DNA of 64,000 bases. Source: Chryseosolibacter histidinae (GTDB taxonomy: Bacteria; Bacteroidota; Bacteroidia; Cytophagales; Cyclobacteriaceae). Positions within the stretch are counted from its first letter, which is position 1. Each line of letters begins with the position of its first letter. The DNA lies in the NCBI RefSeq assembly GCF_018598225.1, contig NZ_JAHESF010000022.1, positions 1 through 64,000 on the forward strand, in the 5' to 3' direction. Below the pieces are notes generated by a model, which searched no databases, was not told the DNA's origin, and worked only from the letters and a program-made list of their open reading frames with translations. Made by a program: the position numbers and the translations under genes. Shown here one piece after another: positions 40,801 to 49,100 of this stretch.

Positions 40801-42744
40801 CCCGATGATGGAAGTGAGCAGGTACGAATGCGCATAGGCAGGCATTTCCACACGCTTGAGGAACTTGTCGGTATAATCGTACCGGCCAAAATCCGGGTCG
40901 CCCTCATTGCCCTCCGTATGAACACGTGTACGGTTCCCTTCGGGGTCGCCTGCGCTGAATGTAACTTCTTCCTGTTTCAGGTTATAAGCAGGAATGCCAT
41001 ACACATAACGAAGGCCCTCAGGGGTAAGCGCTGTGAATCCCGCGGTATGGTGCAACGGCCAGGCGGTACGTTTATAATCATGCTCGACGCCATTCTTATC
41101 CTTGTACTTCACGGCAAACTGGGTCAGCTGTTCCACATCACCGTTCAGCAACTGTTCATTGGTGATGGGCTGGATCACCTGGTTGCGGGGTCTGCGTTCC
41201 AGGTTGGGTGCCGGAAGCTGCTTCGGCGCGAGGCCTCTGGCTTCTAACTTTGTTGTAGCCCTGGCGTTGACCTTGGGATCTATGATCTCGACCCTTACGG
41301 CGCGCTCTCCGCCCAGGTCATCGAGCATGCTGGTAGATTGGGCCGAAGGTTCACCGTGCACCTTGAAGTACCAGGGTTGATCGAGGTTGTCGAGGCTGTC
41401 TTTCCGGAAGGCCATGGCGCCTGCCATATCGTTGTTGTCAGTCCATGCGCCCGAAGTTGACTTCGAGTGATTCACACTGAGGTTGATGCCGACGTGGGCT
41501 GCGGGTCCGATGTCCACACCGGCAGAGCCGCCCTTCGATTGCGAAGTGACCTGCTGATCGCGCACATACCCGTAGTCATTGCGCATGGGGCGGTACATGG
41601 CGGAAATGCCCTGCCCTACAACGGAGTAGATATCGTACGACAGGGAAGGAATACCGAGGTTGGGAGACTCTTTGGATACGATCCCATCTTTTTCGCGGTT
41701 GAAATCAAGCAGGGCCGTTGGTTTGGTGGCGGCATGCTGATAGTGCAGGTACCCATAGGCTTCTGCCGGCACCCGTTTCTTATCGTGCTTCAGGCGCTGA
41801 TCATTATAAAAACCATTGATGTAAGGAGACGCAAATACGCCCCACCACGCACCCCCCGCCTTGAATGTGGCAGAGATGTTGGTGCTGGTCATGGGCATGG
41901 TGATCTGCGGCGTATAGCCGGGATGTGCCAGTGAAAGCGACGAAGACTGGCTTACAGCAGAGCTTATATTGTACTCTTTTGTTTTGCCGTTCTTCTTGTT
42001 CGTCATGGTCTCGCTCGTCTTTGCCAATGAATAGCTGTGGCTGAACGAGATGCTGGACAGACCGGTCTTGGAATTGTAACCGACACCGAGCCCGAACTCA
42101 CCGATCTCCGTGCCCAGGCTCAGCGACGGACTCACGGTAGCGCCTTCCTTTGAATCGAGGGAGACATCAAGGCCTACGCCGGCGCTGGCCATGCCTCCCT
42201 CCGACTTGGAATAACCGATGGAGCCATCGATGCTGTACCCGATGCCTTTGTAGTTGTTGTTATAAACGCTGAAACCTACCGAGAGGGATGCGCCAGAGCT
42301 CGCACCGAAAACTTCCAATCCGACACCGGCGCCTATCCCTACCGTGATGTTGGGCTTGATCGACATTTTTGTATAGATCTTGTCGCCCTTGAACTCATCC
42401 GGCAAGCCGCGCATCTGGCGGTTGATCGCACCCGGGTTCAGGCTCCAGCCGAGTCCTACCCAGCTTGCTTCCTGGTCCATGCTGATGCCCGATTGGTAAG
42501 CGAGGTTGAATGGATAGCCGCCGTTGGGTCCCGGCAGCTCGAACAGCGGAATGTTGTATGAAAAGTCACCCGAGAAAAGGTCTACCATGTCTGTGGTGCC
42601 GGCGGGCTGAAAGGCCTGCGTTTCAGGTTGCGCAGGTCCGCTGGTGAGCGCATACACCGCTGTTGGGGCCACGAGCTCAGACACGAATAACGAAACGAAA
42701 AATAAGGCGATTATTCTTCTTCGCTGCTGAAATGCTTTCATCAT
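37867..42744 (-). CDS. SpvB/Rhs-like shell protein, lacking the usual C-terminal part
   Basis: 1625 aa from the tandem ATG at 42744; the frame is open to 42924 but those codons overlap the previous gene and lack a signal. The signal peptide is RRRIIALFFVSLFVSELVAPTAVYA. The first 70 mature residues carry the family opening, VDLFSGDFSYNIPLFELPGP then YPFNLAYQSG, and SWVGLGWSLNPGAINR. Glycine-rich strands follow (about 130-260), then long YD-type strand regions. The chain stops at GYRNQLSVMAGTVTALEDP and a short Pro-rich tail. Related single-chain proteins, including the 1191-aa protein at 51579, continue with a binding-type sandwich and a YD end; here that part is on the 2000-aa protein two genes downstream. 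The start codon overlaps the previous stop in an ATGA, indicating translational coupling. Confidence 0.85.
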   Translation of the reverse strand: MMKAFQQRRRIIALFFVSLFVSELVAPTAVYALTSGPAQPETQAFQPAGTTDMVDLFSGDFSYNIPLFELPGPNGGYPFNLAYQSGISMDQEASWVGLGWSLNPGAINRQMRGLPDEFKGDKIYTKMSIKPNITVGIGAGVGLEVFGASSGASLSVGFSVYNNNYKGIGYSIDGSIGYSKSEGGMASAGVGLDVSLDSKEGATVSPSLSLGTEIGEFGLGVGYNSKTGLSSISFSHSYSLAKTSETMTNKKNGKTKEYNISSAVSQSSSLSLAHPGYTPQITMPMTSTNISATFKAGGAWWGVFASPYINGFYNDQRLKHDKKRVPAEAYGYLHYQHAATKPTALLDFNREKDGIVSKESPNLGIPSLSYDIYSVVGQGISAMYRPMRNDYGYVRDQQVTSQSKGGSAGVDIGPAAHVGINLSVNHSKSTSGAWTDNNDMAGAMAFRKDSLDNLDQPWYFKVHGEPSAQSTSMLDDLGGERAVRVEIIDPKVNARATTKLEARGLAPKQLPAPNLERRPRNQVIQPITNEQLLNGDVEQLTQFAVKYKDKNGVEHDYKRTAWPLHHTAGFTALTPEGLRYVYGIPAYNLKQEEVTFSAGDPEGNRTRVHTEGNEGDPDFGRYDYTDKFLKRVEMPAYAHSYLLTSIIGPDYVDVDGNGVSEKDLGYWVKFTYKRIAQSGDSYKWRDPFTKAHYQEGWKTDPRDDRGSFVYGEKEIWYLAQAETKSHIAVFETEERDDARGAGMKLQDDNLNDHIGKAQHKLTRIKLHTRSAGIGNPIKTVRFDYDSSLCKNVENSIVQNAGKLTLKRLWFEYGTSARGSLNPYVFKYHDNNPNYDIDAYDRWGGYKPYPGTDRLYNHDAPYSEQRAEKEEEIHRNAAAWSLTEIELPSGGKIIVDYESDDYAYVQHKQAMQMTELVNPYMSGDPGATAVYDYELTDNTKIRFKLEKPIKDVPGLDQRAEVLKYLDQQRGQVYFKLNINLRSPSEDFHEYICGYADIKFDDPTGSPMRLEKKHPDSTRFHYGSFFVQKEKNYHPFSMRVWQHLRTNQPEIANAGNKLRQTDNAKDRVRQIQGMSGIIADIRKMFGGYYNFCEGRKWGREVTAGRSWIRLNSVDKIKYGGGLRVRQITMKDQWSKDKEGIYGQVYEYRTVEQGKEISSGVAAYEPLVGGDENPLRYAKKYTQSVPLRTDNNLFFEYPINETYYPGPQVGYSKVTVTSLAAASLAGKKVKNIELEGENATLFPKGPGITYGTSGMTVHEFYTAKDFPVITDETEKANKAYKLPLMIPFIGSINIMKLTTSQGYSIVTNDMHGKPKKVSNYRQDRQGQIEPEPISWVKYNYACEPKIYEKEKVFTLLNQFKQNPDGTLSLLKPQERSASMPKFTVGQENEFFADMREYEDKAWTGGVRYNNEFLFVFIGMIVVPVPWPSITKSTSHLRSAATNKVIFKTGILESTEAYDGGSLVKTDNIKWDKLTGAPVLTSVNNNFNKAVYSYSIPAYTQYQGMGAAYQNIGFRFSVSGVQKDTYKNTLYQFNSAAAPKLIPGDELLVYGKDGKMAKPIASVVYTGELNGRHVLYSEVALTETEYRCMIVRSGYRNQLSVMAGTVTALEDPSKPGDPVTHPKTITIPQ

Positions 42745-43388
42745 ATGGCTAAAGAGGGAATATTGTCTTTTGAGATCCTGATACGAACGGGCAGGGCGCT
42801 GAAGTGACCGGAGCTGATCACCAGCGTGGCCTCTTTCGATTCCATGTCCGAAGTCTCGAATGCCAGCACAAACGTGCTGATGTTGGTGATGCCGTTGCTT
42901 CTCTGGTAGTGGAAAAGTGCGCAAGGCAACTTCCTGCCATTCTCTTCGAGGGAGATATCCTGCTGAAATTCGTATGAAAAATAGTAGAGCTTCTGCTGAT
43001 GCTCCGTGTGACTAGCCACACCGTGGCTGACCAGGTCTGCAGCGCTGCCCGAGGGACTGATGGAAAGTACATAGTGCTGCAGTGCGCTTCCGCTCTCCAG
43101 GCCCGGTGCTATACCGGCGCGTTGAAGCGTGATGTACTGAGGCGGTTGGTATTGAAGGTCGAACTCGTATCCGGCCTCCTGTTTTTTCACATGAAGACCG
43201 TTGTCATAATCCCTGACCCATTTCACGTAAGCATCGCCGGACAATGGCGAATTGCAGGCAGTGAAAAATACGGTGGAGGAAAAACAAAGCAGTACAGCGA
43301 ACGATTTGATCAAACGACCGATGTATATCGATCCAAGGGAAAATCTTTGCGTAGTATGCGCAAGGATATGACGATAGACGTCTGACAT
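42741..43388 (-). CDS. Putative lipoprotein, first gene of the Rhs run
   Basis: 215 aa, unrecognised. A hydrophobic segment ending VFFTACN (Cys at about residue 45) looks like a lipoprotein signal. It lies rather far from the first Met, so a later start (Met not available close by; GTG or TTG possible) cannot be excluded. The mature part is beta-rich: YEFDLQYQPPQYITLQRAG, LQHYVLSISPSGS, LPCALFHYQRSNGITNISTFVLAFE, and a closing strand LPVRIRISKDNIPSLAI. Its stop overlaps the start of the SpvB-like gene (ATGA at 42744-42741). As the first gene behind a 596-bp non-coding region, it probably marks the promoter end of the seven-gene transcript. A role as an outer-membrane anchor for the shell proteins would fit but is inferred. 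Confidence 0.78.
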   Translation of the reverse strand: MSDVYRHILAHTTQRFSLGSIYIGRLIKSFAVLLCFSSTVFFTACNSPLSGDAYVKWVRDYDNGLHVKKQEAGYEFDLQYQPPQYITLQRAGIAPGLESGSALQHYVLSISPSGSAADLVSHGVASHTEHQQKLYYFSYEFQQDISLEENGRKLPCALFHYQRSNGITNISTFVLAFETSDMESKEATLVISSGHFSALPVRIRISKDNIPSLAI

Positions 43389-43984
43389 CCAGGGTGGGGG
43401 TTAGGGTCTCAGGTAAAAACTACGTGCGACAAAGGAAATTCTTTTAGCGGCAATTCTGCAAAGGTTTACTCCTATTATTTTTTTGTTTACCGGTGTGAAA
43501 TTATTGCATACCGAAAAAGGAGTACAAAAAAAGATGTAAGAAACCCGAACAACTGAATACGTTTTTACAGGAAAATTGGCCTGCCTGAAAGAATACGTTT
43601 AAACACATGCTCGCCACAAAACGGTGCAACGTTGCACCTACACGTCCTGTCGTTCAGCGCAAGAATAAAATTTCGCCGCCTGCCAAAATGTATTATTTAT
43701 TATGAGATTCCGGAGATGACAGTGAGCGGTTGCGGAGCCTGTAAAGAAACTGTTACCGGTAAAAACGACTGAAGTTTCCGGATCTTCACGCGCCGGTATA
43801 AAAAGAACCATCAAATAAGTGTGAACACGACACCAACGGAGACACGGGAATCGCTCAACTTCTGTTTTGAAGTGTTAAGGTTAAAAGTTTGAAGTTTAAA
43901 GTTAGGTTGTGTATTCTCGAATTCTTCACGGCACCCTAACTTTAAACTTTGAACTTTAAACTTTTAATTTTAAATATAAATCCT
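43389..43984. other. 596-bp non-coding region before the seven-gene Rhs run
   Basis: No gene is supported here. The half next to the lipoprotein gene is AT-rich with T and A tracts and presumably holds the promoter; the best minus-strand match to the TAnnTTTG element (around 43465) has one mismatch and no clear TTTG at the right distance, so no promoter is called. The other half holds an AT-rich inverted repeat at 43881-43967. Confidence 0.6.
43881..43967. repeat. AT-rich inverted repeat of 7-bp AGTTTAA-like units
   Basis: Left arm 43881-43905 (TTAAAAGTTTGAAGTTTAAA then GTTAG) is answered by the right arm 43936-43967, which has one extra 7-bp unit. About 30 bp separate the arms. It lies 17 bp beyond the stop of the T9SS cargo gene, so it could end that transcript; the unit structure also resembles a dispersed intergenic repeat. 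Confidence 0.65.
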
Positions 43985-45355
43985 CTATTGCTTCACAATA
44001 TGATAGCGCGATGTTCCTACCGCCGAAGTAAAAGTCAGAACATAATTACCAGCAGGATGGCCTGCGAGGTCAACAGCCAGGGGCACATCGGAAGGTGAAA
44101 GTTTTTTTCTGAGGATCACTTTTCCGTTCCGGTCACTGAGCGAAACATAACCTGCTGTACTTTCACCACTGATCCACAGCGTTCCATTTACCGGGTTGGG
44201 ATAATACGAGAGCTCCTGGCTACCACTGTCCGTTCTCGCGGCGCTCATGAGGCTTTGCTGACACTCATCCAGCACTTCCTGGTTTACCCAGAGCACACAT
44301 CCGGTGGTCTTATGCGTGATCACAACGGTATAAGTACCGGCTGGCAATGATCCAACCCAGTGGCTGACGGAAAGTATGGGACTTATATAAGGCGTAACAC
44401 CAGCGTACCACTCATAGGTGTAGTCTGCCACCAAACCCTGCGGCACTGCCCTCAGCTGGCCGTTTGGCACCGTGCAGGAAGTATTGTTCGATAGCACTTC
44501 AACATAGGCTATTACAGGCGTGATCTGATCCTGCACCATGGCACTTATAACGGCCTGGCACTGGGATGTTTTGTGCGTGGCCACAACGGTGTACATACCT
44601 GCTGATAAAGAGCCGAGCGCAGGGCTGGTGCCGAGCACAGGGCCCCAGGTACCTGCTCCCTGATACCATACGAATGTATAATCGGAATATGATCCTGCCA
44701 CTACTGCCTGTAATGAACCGTTTGGCAGACCACAGGAGGTCTGATCAGACACGATCGTTACAGAAAGGTTTATCAATATCTGTTCATACTGTACGATGGC
44801 GCTGACCTGCGACTCACATTGCGTAAAATTATTCACCGCCACCACCGTATATATACCTGCAGACAACCCACTGATGGTTGCACTTGTCGACAATACAGGT
44901 CCACCGGTTGTTGTGCCGGCAAACCAGGAGTAGCTGTAATCTGTAGCAAGGCCCGGCGCAACCACGGCCTGCAGCGATCCAAAAGCACACGAAGTTTCGT
45001 TCGAGAGCACGTTAACGGAGACGGACGGGATCACGCGTTCATCCTGCACAATGACAGACATCGGCCCCACCACCGCGGATGTGGAATTGTTGGTAGCCGT
45101 CACGGTATAAAAACCGGGCTGCAGATTCACAGCCGTGGGTTGTACCGCCAGCAGTGGTCCCGTGGTATCGAAGCCCTGATACCACCTGAAAGTGTAGTTA
45201 AGTGTACTGCCATCAACGGAAGCCGATGCGGAACCATTCGGTGCGGCACAACTCGTGTTTCCTTGTGAACTGATGATCAGACTCTGGGCAAATGATAAGA
45301 CGCTGCAAAAAACGAAAAAAGTTACTGCAAAGAGATTTCTCAGAAGGGTTTTCAT
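43985..45355 (-). CDS. T9SS cargo protein with four SprB-like repeats and type A sorting domain
   Basis: 456 aa. The signal peptide is NLFAVTFFVFCSVLSFAQ. Residues 27-370 hold four related units of about 85 residues, each with a SxxTSCxxxNGSxxA start, a YTFxWY-G middle and a (L/P)-(S/P)-(A/P)-G-(I/M/T/F)-YTVVATxxxTxC end: SprB-like repeats as on gliding-motility adhesins. The last 75 residues (YYPNPVNGTLWISGES, VSLSDRNGKVILRKKL, AGNYVLTFTSAVGTSRYHIVKQ) are a textbook type A C-terminal sorting domain, recognised by the type IX secretion system and cleaved on export. The protein is therefore predicted to be secreted or attached to the cell surface. It is the only window protein with a clear sorting domain. 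It stands alone, with non-coding regions on both sides. Confidence 0.93.
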   Translation of the reverse strand: MKTLLRNLFAVTFFVFCSVLSFAQSLIISSQGNTSCAAPNGSASASVDGSTLNYTFRWYQGFDTTGPLLAVQPTAVNLQPGFYTVTATNNSTSAVVGPMSVIVQDERVIPSVSVNVLSNETSCAFGSLQAVVAPGLATDYSYSWFAGTTTGGPVLSTSATISGLSAGIYTVVAVNNFTQCESQVSAIVQYEQILINLSVTIVSDQTSCGLPNGSLQAVVAGSYSDYTFVWYQGAGTWGPVLGTSPALGSLSAGMYTVVATHKTSQCQAVISAMVQDQITPVIAYVEVLSNNTSCTVPNGQLRAVPQGLVADYTYEWYAGVTPYISPILSVSHWVGSLPAGTYTVVITHKTTGCVLWVNQEVLDECQQSLMSAARTDSGSQELSYYPNPVNGTLWISGESTAGYVSLSDRNGKVILRKKLSPSDVPLAVDLAGHPAGNYVLTFTSAVGTSRYHIVKQ

Positions 45356-45537
45356 AACTGGATTGGGTTAGTTTTTTATCTAAGTTGCTCCAATCCTCCG
45401 GCCCTGAAAAAGCCACCGGGCGGCTTTTAATACACTTGTAATAAACCCCGAATCACACAACGGCCAGCGTGCCTGAAAACGCTGTTTCTGACTAGAATTT
45501 CGTCCGAAAGGACTATCGAATTAGATGTGAGAATGGT

Positions 45538-45662
45538 TTGCCAGTTGCCGGTTTCCGGTTGCCAGTTTGCGCGAAGGACCAGTCACTGCAGACATTTCGG
45601 AAGCTTACTCAGGTTTATTGGGGCTATACGCAACTTGCCAGCTGGCAACCGGTAACCAATTA
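45538..45662. repeat. Pair of TTGCCGGTTGCCAG-type repeats in inverted orientation
   Basis: The 304-bp gap between the T9SS cargo gene and the GNAT gene contains TTGCCAGTTGCCGG... at 45538-45570 and the inverted version (CAACTTGCCAGCTGGCAACC...) at 45631-45662, which runs up to the GNAT stop codon. About 60 unrelated bases lie between them. The same word family is at 2011-2030 and, as another inverted pair, at 61104-61238. Nothing else was recognised in the gap. Confidence 0.7.
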
Positions 45663-45971
45663 CGGCTTCGCCGTATGCCACTCTTTATTCCAGATGTCGG
45701 TGTATTGTTCGGGGTGGCGTTTGAACTGGGCGTGAACATAGGGGCACAGGGGAACCACTTTGAGGTTGTGCTTACGAACATACGCGACCATGGTTTCCAG
45801 GAGCTTGCCTGCCACCCCCTGCCCTTTGAGCTTTTCGGCCACTTCGGTGTGATACACGATCAGGTTGCCGCCAGCGATGCTGATCTCCATTTCAGCGATC
45901 CTTACGCCATTTTCTTCTATAACAAAGGCACCCCTGCCTGCGTCATTGAGTTTTAACTGGATCTCGTTCAT
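45660..45971 (-). CDS. GNAT-like N-acetyltransferase, NATD1/YjdJ type
   Basis: 103 aa from the ATG at 45971 (MNEIQLKLN); six further codons to 45989 are open but unlikely. The short single-domain form matches the GCN5-related family PF14542: a first strand pair (GAFVIEENGVRIAEMEISIAGGNLIVYHTEV), the acetyl-CoA loop KLKGQGVAGKLLETMVAYV, and the family-specific LKVVPLCPYVHAQFKRHPEQYTDIW. Substrates of this family are mostly unknown. It lies just downstream of the second Rhs gene, but a strong hairpin terminator separates them, and a small cytosolic acetyltransferase is an unlikely immunity protein. Length and motif are normal for the family. Confidence 0.92.
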   Translation of the reverse strand: MNEIQLKLNDAGRGAFVIEENGVRIAEMEISIAGGNLIVYHTEVAEKLKGQGVAGKLLETMVAYVRKHNLKVVPLCPYVHAQFKRHPEQYTDIWNKEWHTAKP

Positions 45972-46095
45972 TGTCGGGACATTAATCATTTTTGGATCGA
46001 ATGCAATCTAGGGGTCTGATGTTTTTCAAACAAGATTGGGGCGCTGACGGTTCACACGAGCGGAAAATACCTCATCGCAATCGAAACAGTACCGC

Positions 46096-46136
46096 ATAAA
46101 ACAAAACCCATCACCCTGTTTTACCAGCGTGATGGG
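46096..46136 (-). terminator. Rho-independent terminator of the second Rhs gene
   Basis: On the minus strand a perfect 8-bp stem, CCCATCAC (46136-46129) with GTGATGGG (46114-46107), has a 14-base loop and is followed by TTTTGTTTTA (46106-46097). It lies 24 bp past the stop of the 1791-aa Rhs gene and separates that unit from the GNAT gene. Confidence 0.85.
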
Positions 46137-46160
46137 CCTGATATGACTATTGTTTATCGT

Positions 46161-49100
46161 TTACGGTTTCTTGATCTTCTCATCATCGGGTGGGTTTGGC
46201 TGGGTTCCAGGATGAGCGCCCTCTGCCTGGCTTTTTTTAATGTCTTCAAGTGTTTTTTCCCTGTCATTCAAAAGAGATTTTCCGTTTCCATCTCTGGTCC
46301 TGATTCCATAGGCTTCCTCCAAAAAAGCTTCGGCTTCCTTTTCTCGCTCTTGTTCATACGTATTCAGAATTATCGTCTGATGCATACCCAGAACCGCATT
46401 CAAAAGCGGATCATTGGTCTTCTTAAAATAACCAGCGTCTCCATTCGACCACTTTTTCAAGATCCCATATTTCACTGCCTGTGCAAATAAGATCGCTTCA
46501 TAAAACAGCCTGTTCGCACCCACATCTTTTGAGGCAACGTTTTTTTCACTTAAAACTTCGCTCACACTCATCACAATAGACGGTTTGGCGTCTGCGCTCG
46601 GAAGACCACTGAACCTCGCATAAGTTGACTGCCCCCGGCTCCAGGAATTCTCTCCCGACGACTCGATCCTCGGCCCTTGTCCGGGTTCAAGTATTGCAAG
46701 TGTTTGCTTTTCATTCAAACCGCTGTGTTTTTGCAGTATCGCTTTAAATTCCGATGACTTGTTTTTGTAGATATGCGGGAGGTTCGTTATCGTGTTCGAT
46801 ATACTATATCTGTTATAGATTGTCGTACTCATTTCAAAGTTTCCGTCCGGGTCGCCGTAACGCACCGGGTTGTTGAACGCAAACCTGAACGGTGTCCACG
46901 CCGGGGCCTTGTCTGCCTGTGGGTCTAAAACATTCCACCGCGCCATTTCCGGATCATACATCCGCGCGCCAAAGTCATCCCAGTTCAGCCCAAGCTCCGT
47001 CTGCCTTTCCTTTCCATTGAATCTGTAATGCTGATCAACACTGTTCTCGCGTGAAAATGAATTGAAAGCCTGACCAAAAGGATAGTACTCATCACTGCTC
47101 ACGATCATTGAATTGATGTTCTCTACGGTGAAGTCGTCAAAGTACACCTCCACCGGTGTATCGTTCTCGTTACTCAGGTAGATGTATACATAACCCGGCT
47201 CGGTGATGGCAAGCTCCTTTGAGAGTCTCTCGTGAGCCACGCCACTTCCATTCTCCTTCGCATTGGTGGAAAGCTTCACAAATCCGGCGTTTCTGTAGTT
47301 GAACGACCGGTCGAAGACAATATAGTTCAGGTAGGCCCTGGGACCTGCGCCCGTGCTGCCACTTTTATCCATCAGTCCATCGAAAGGAAATACAACGTCA
47401 CCAATGCTTCCAGCGGCGCCACCGTCAACCACCGTTCCGGCCGGCGCTGTACCTGCGGCAACAGTAGCCATGAAGTTATTCAAAGCAGTAGTCCAGTTTG
47501 CCTGTTCCGGGTCGAGGTATTTGGCAAATACCTGCATACGGATCACATCACCCGTCATTACGCTCAACGACTTTGCCAGCCCGATACGCTCCTGCTGTGT
47601 TCCATTCAACCTTGCAGCATAGTGTGAAGCACCTTGCTGCGTATGATCAAAGAGCGCGTAGTTCACCTTAACAGCTTCGTCCAGGTGCAGGAACTTTCCC
47701 TGCTCCTGTTTGGCGTTGAGCTTCTCCAGCGTTGCCGTAGCGCTAAACGTTTCCGGTGCCGATGTGAAAGTAACACGGATGTTGCCAAGGTGGTCTTTCA
47801 GGTAATACTGATACTCCGGCACGGACGTCTTCATCACCACCCTGCCCTCTTCCGTGGAAAAGTGCTCGATCTGCCCGTTCTCATTATACTCGATACCTTT
47901 AACATAGTGTCGTGTAGTGATCGCGCCTGTGGAATCAACCACCGTCTTGCTCAGCCGCGTGCCCAGCGCATCGTAGCTATAATGGACCTCTCCCTTGTCT
48001 GTGACCACCACTGCATCTGTCAGGTTCAGGTGATTGTAGGTAATGGACTCGATATCCTTGTTGCTGTTGGCGATCATGTTACCATTGGCATCATAGGTAA
48101 ATTCCGCTTCCCCGGCATCATTATCCGTAACAAGATCATGCCTCATCAGGCTATTGCCAGCATAAGTATAGTCAAAGCTCTCCGCCCTCCCGGCAACATT
48201 CCTGGTCAGCGACAGCATATTACCATTCAGGTCATACCTGATGCCGTTTTCGCTATAGGCACCTGAAATAAAATTTCCCGCACTGTTCACACCATTGTGC
48301 GTGGCTGTGTGCATTCTGCCGAGCCTGTCATATTCGAAGGCATATCCACTGAACCGGTTCAGTACCCTGTCATTGAAAATGAGCTCTGCTATGTTACCAT
48401 TGTACTGCCGTGTGGAAGCGCTGATCACCGGAGGTTCGTTATAGACGAGCTCCATGCCGAACAGGTCCGAAGGTTCGCTCAGGGTGCGGTCATTGATCGA
48501 TCTCAGCCAGCCGCGAATGTTGTAACGATAGTCAACCTTCTGAAGATGGTTATTCCCGCTGACGCTGTGCAGTTTCTTCTCCACCTGCTGGCCCAGCGCA
48601 TTATAAACATAGCTTGCCAGTGTAACCGGCACACCTGTGTTCACCTGATGCTTCAGTGCCGTGAGCCTGCCGGCGTGATCGTACTCATAAAATCTGTTCT
48701 GCGCAAGCGAGGTACCATCGCCCTGGTGCACGTGTCTCGACTGAAGGCGCTGGCCCGCGAAGTCGTACAGGTCGGTAATGATATCGATTCCCTGCAAGTG
48801 GTTATCCTGCTGTTGCTGGATCAAATTTCCCTTCCTGTCATAGAAGTAGACGTTGAGCAGCATCTGGCCTGTAGCCGGCACCGCCACTTTCATACCTGTG
48901 GCCTTACCGGTGACGCGGTAATCAGGAACAGGATCAACGGCCAGGCCGGACGTCACGAACCTGGGCTCTGTCGTTGCCGGATCATTATCGAAGTTGTAAT
49001 CGTCATAATACTGCACGGTATGGATCACACTGTTGCCCGCATTCAACACGGGAAAGCCAGTGGTCGTGTAGCCATGCTGCGCCGGATAATTCGCGGCGGT

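Noticed and set aside
46161-46790. A metalloprotease site in the tip of the second Rhs protein
   Set aside because: The spacing of helices looked suggestive, but no HExxH or other zinc-binding pattern exists; only the loose resemblance is reported.
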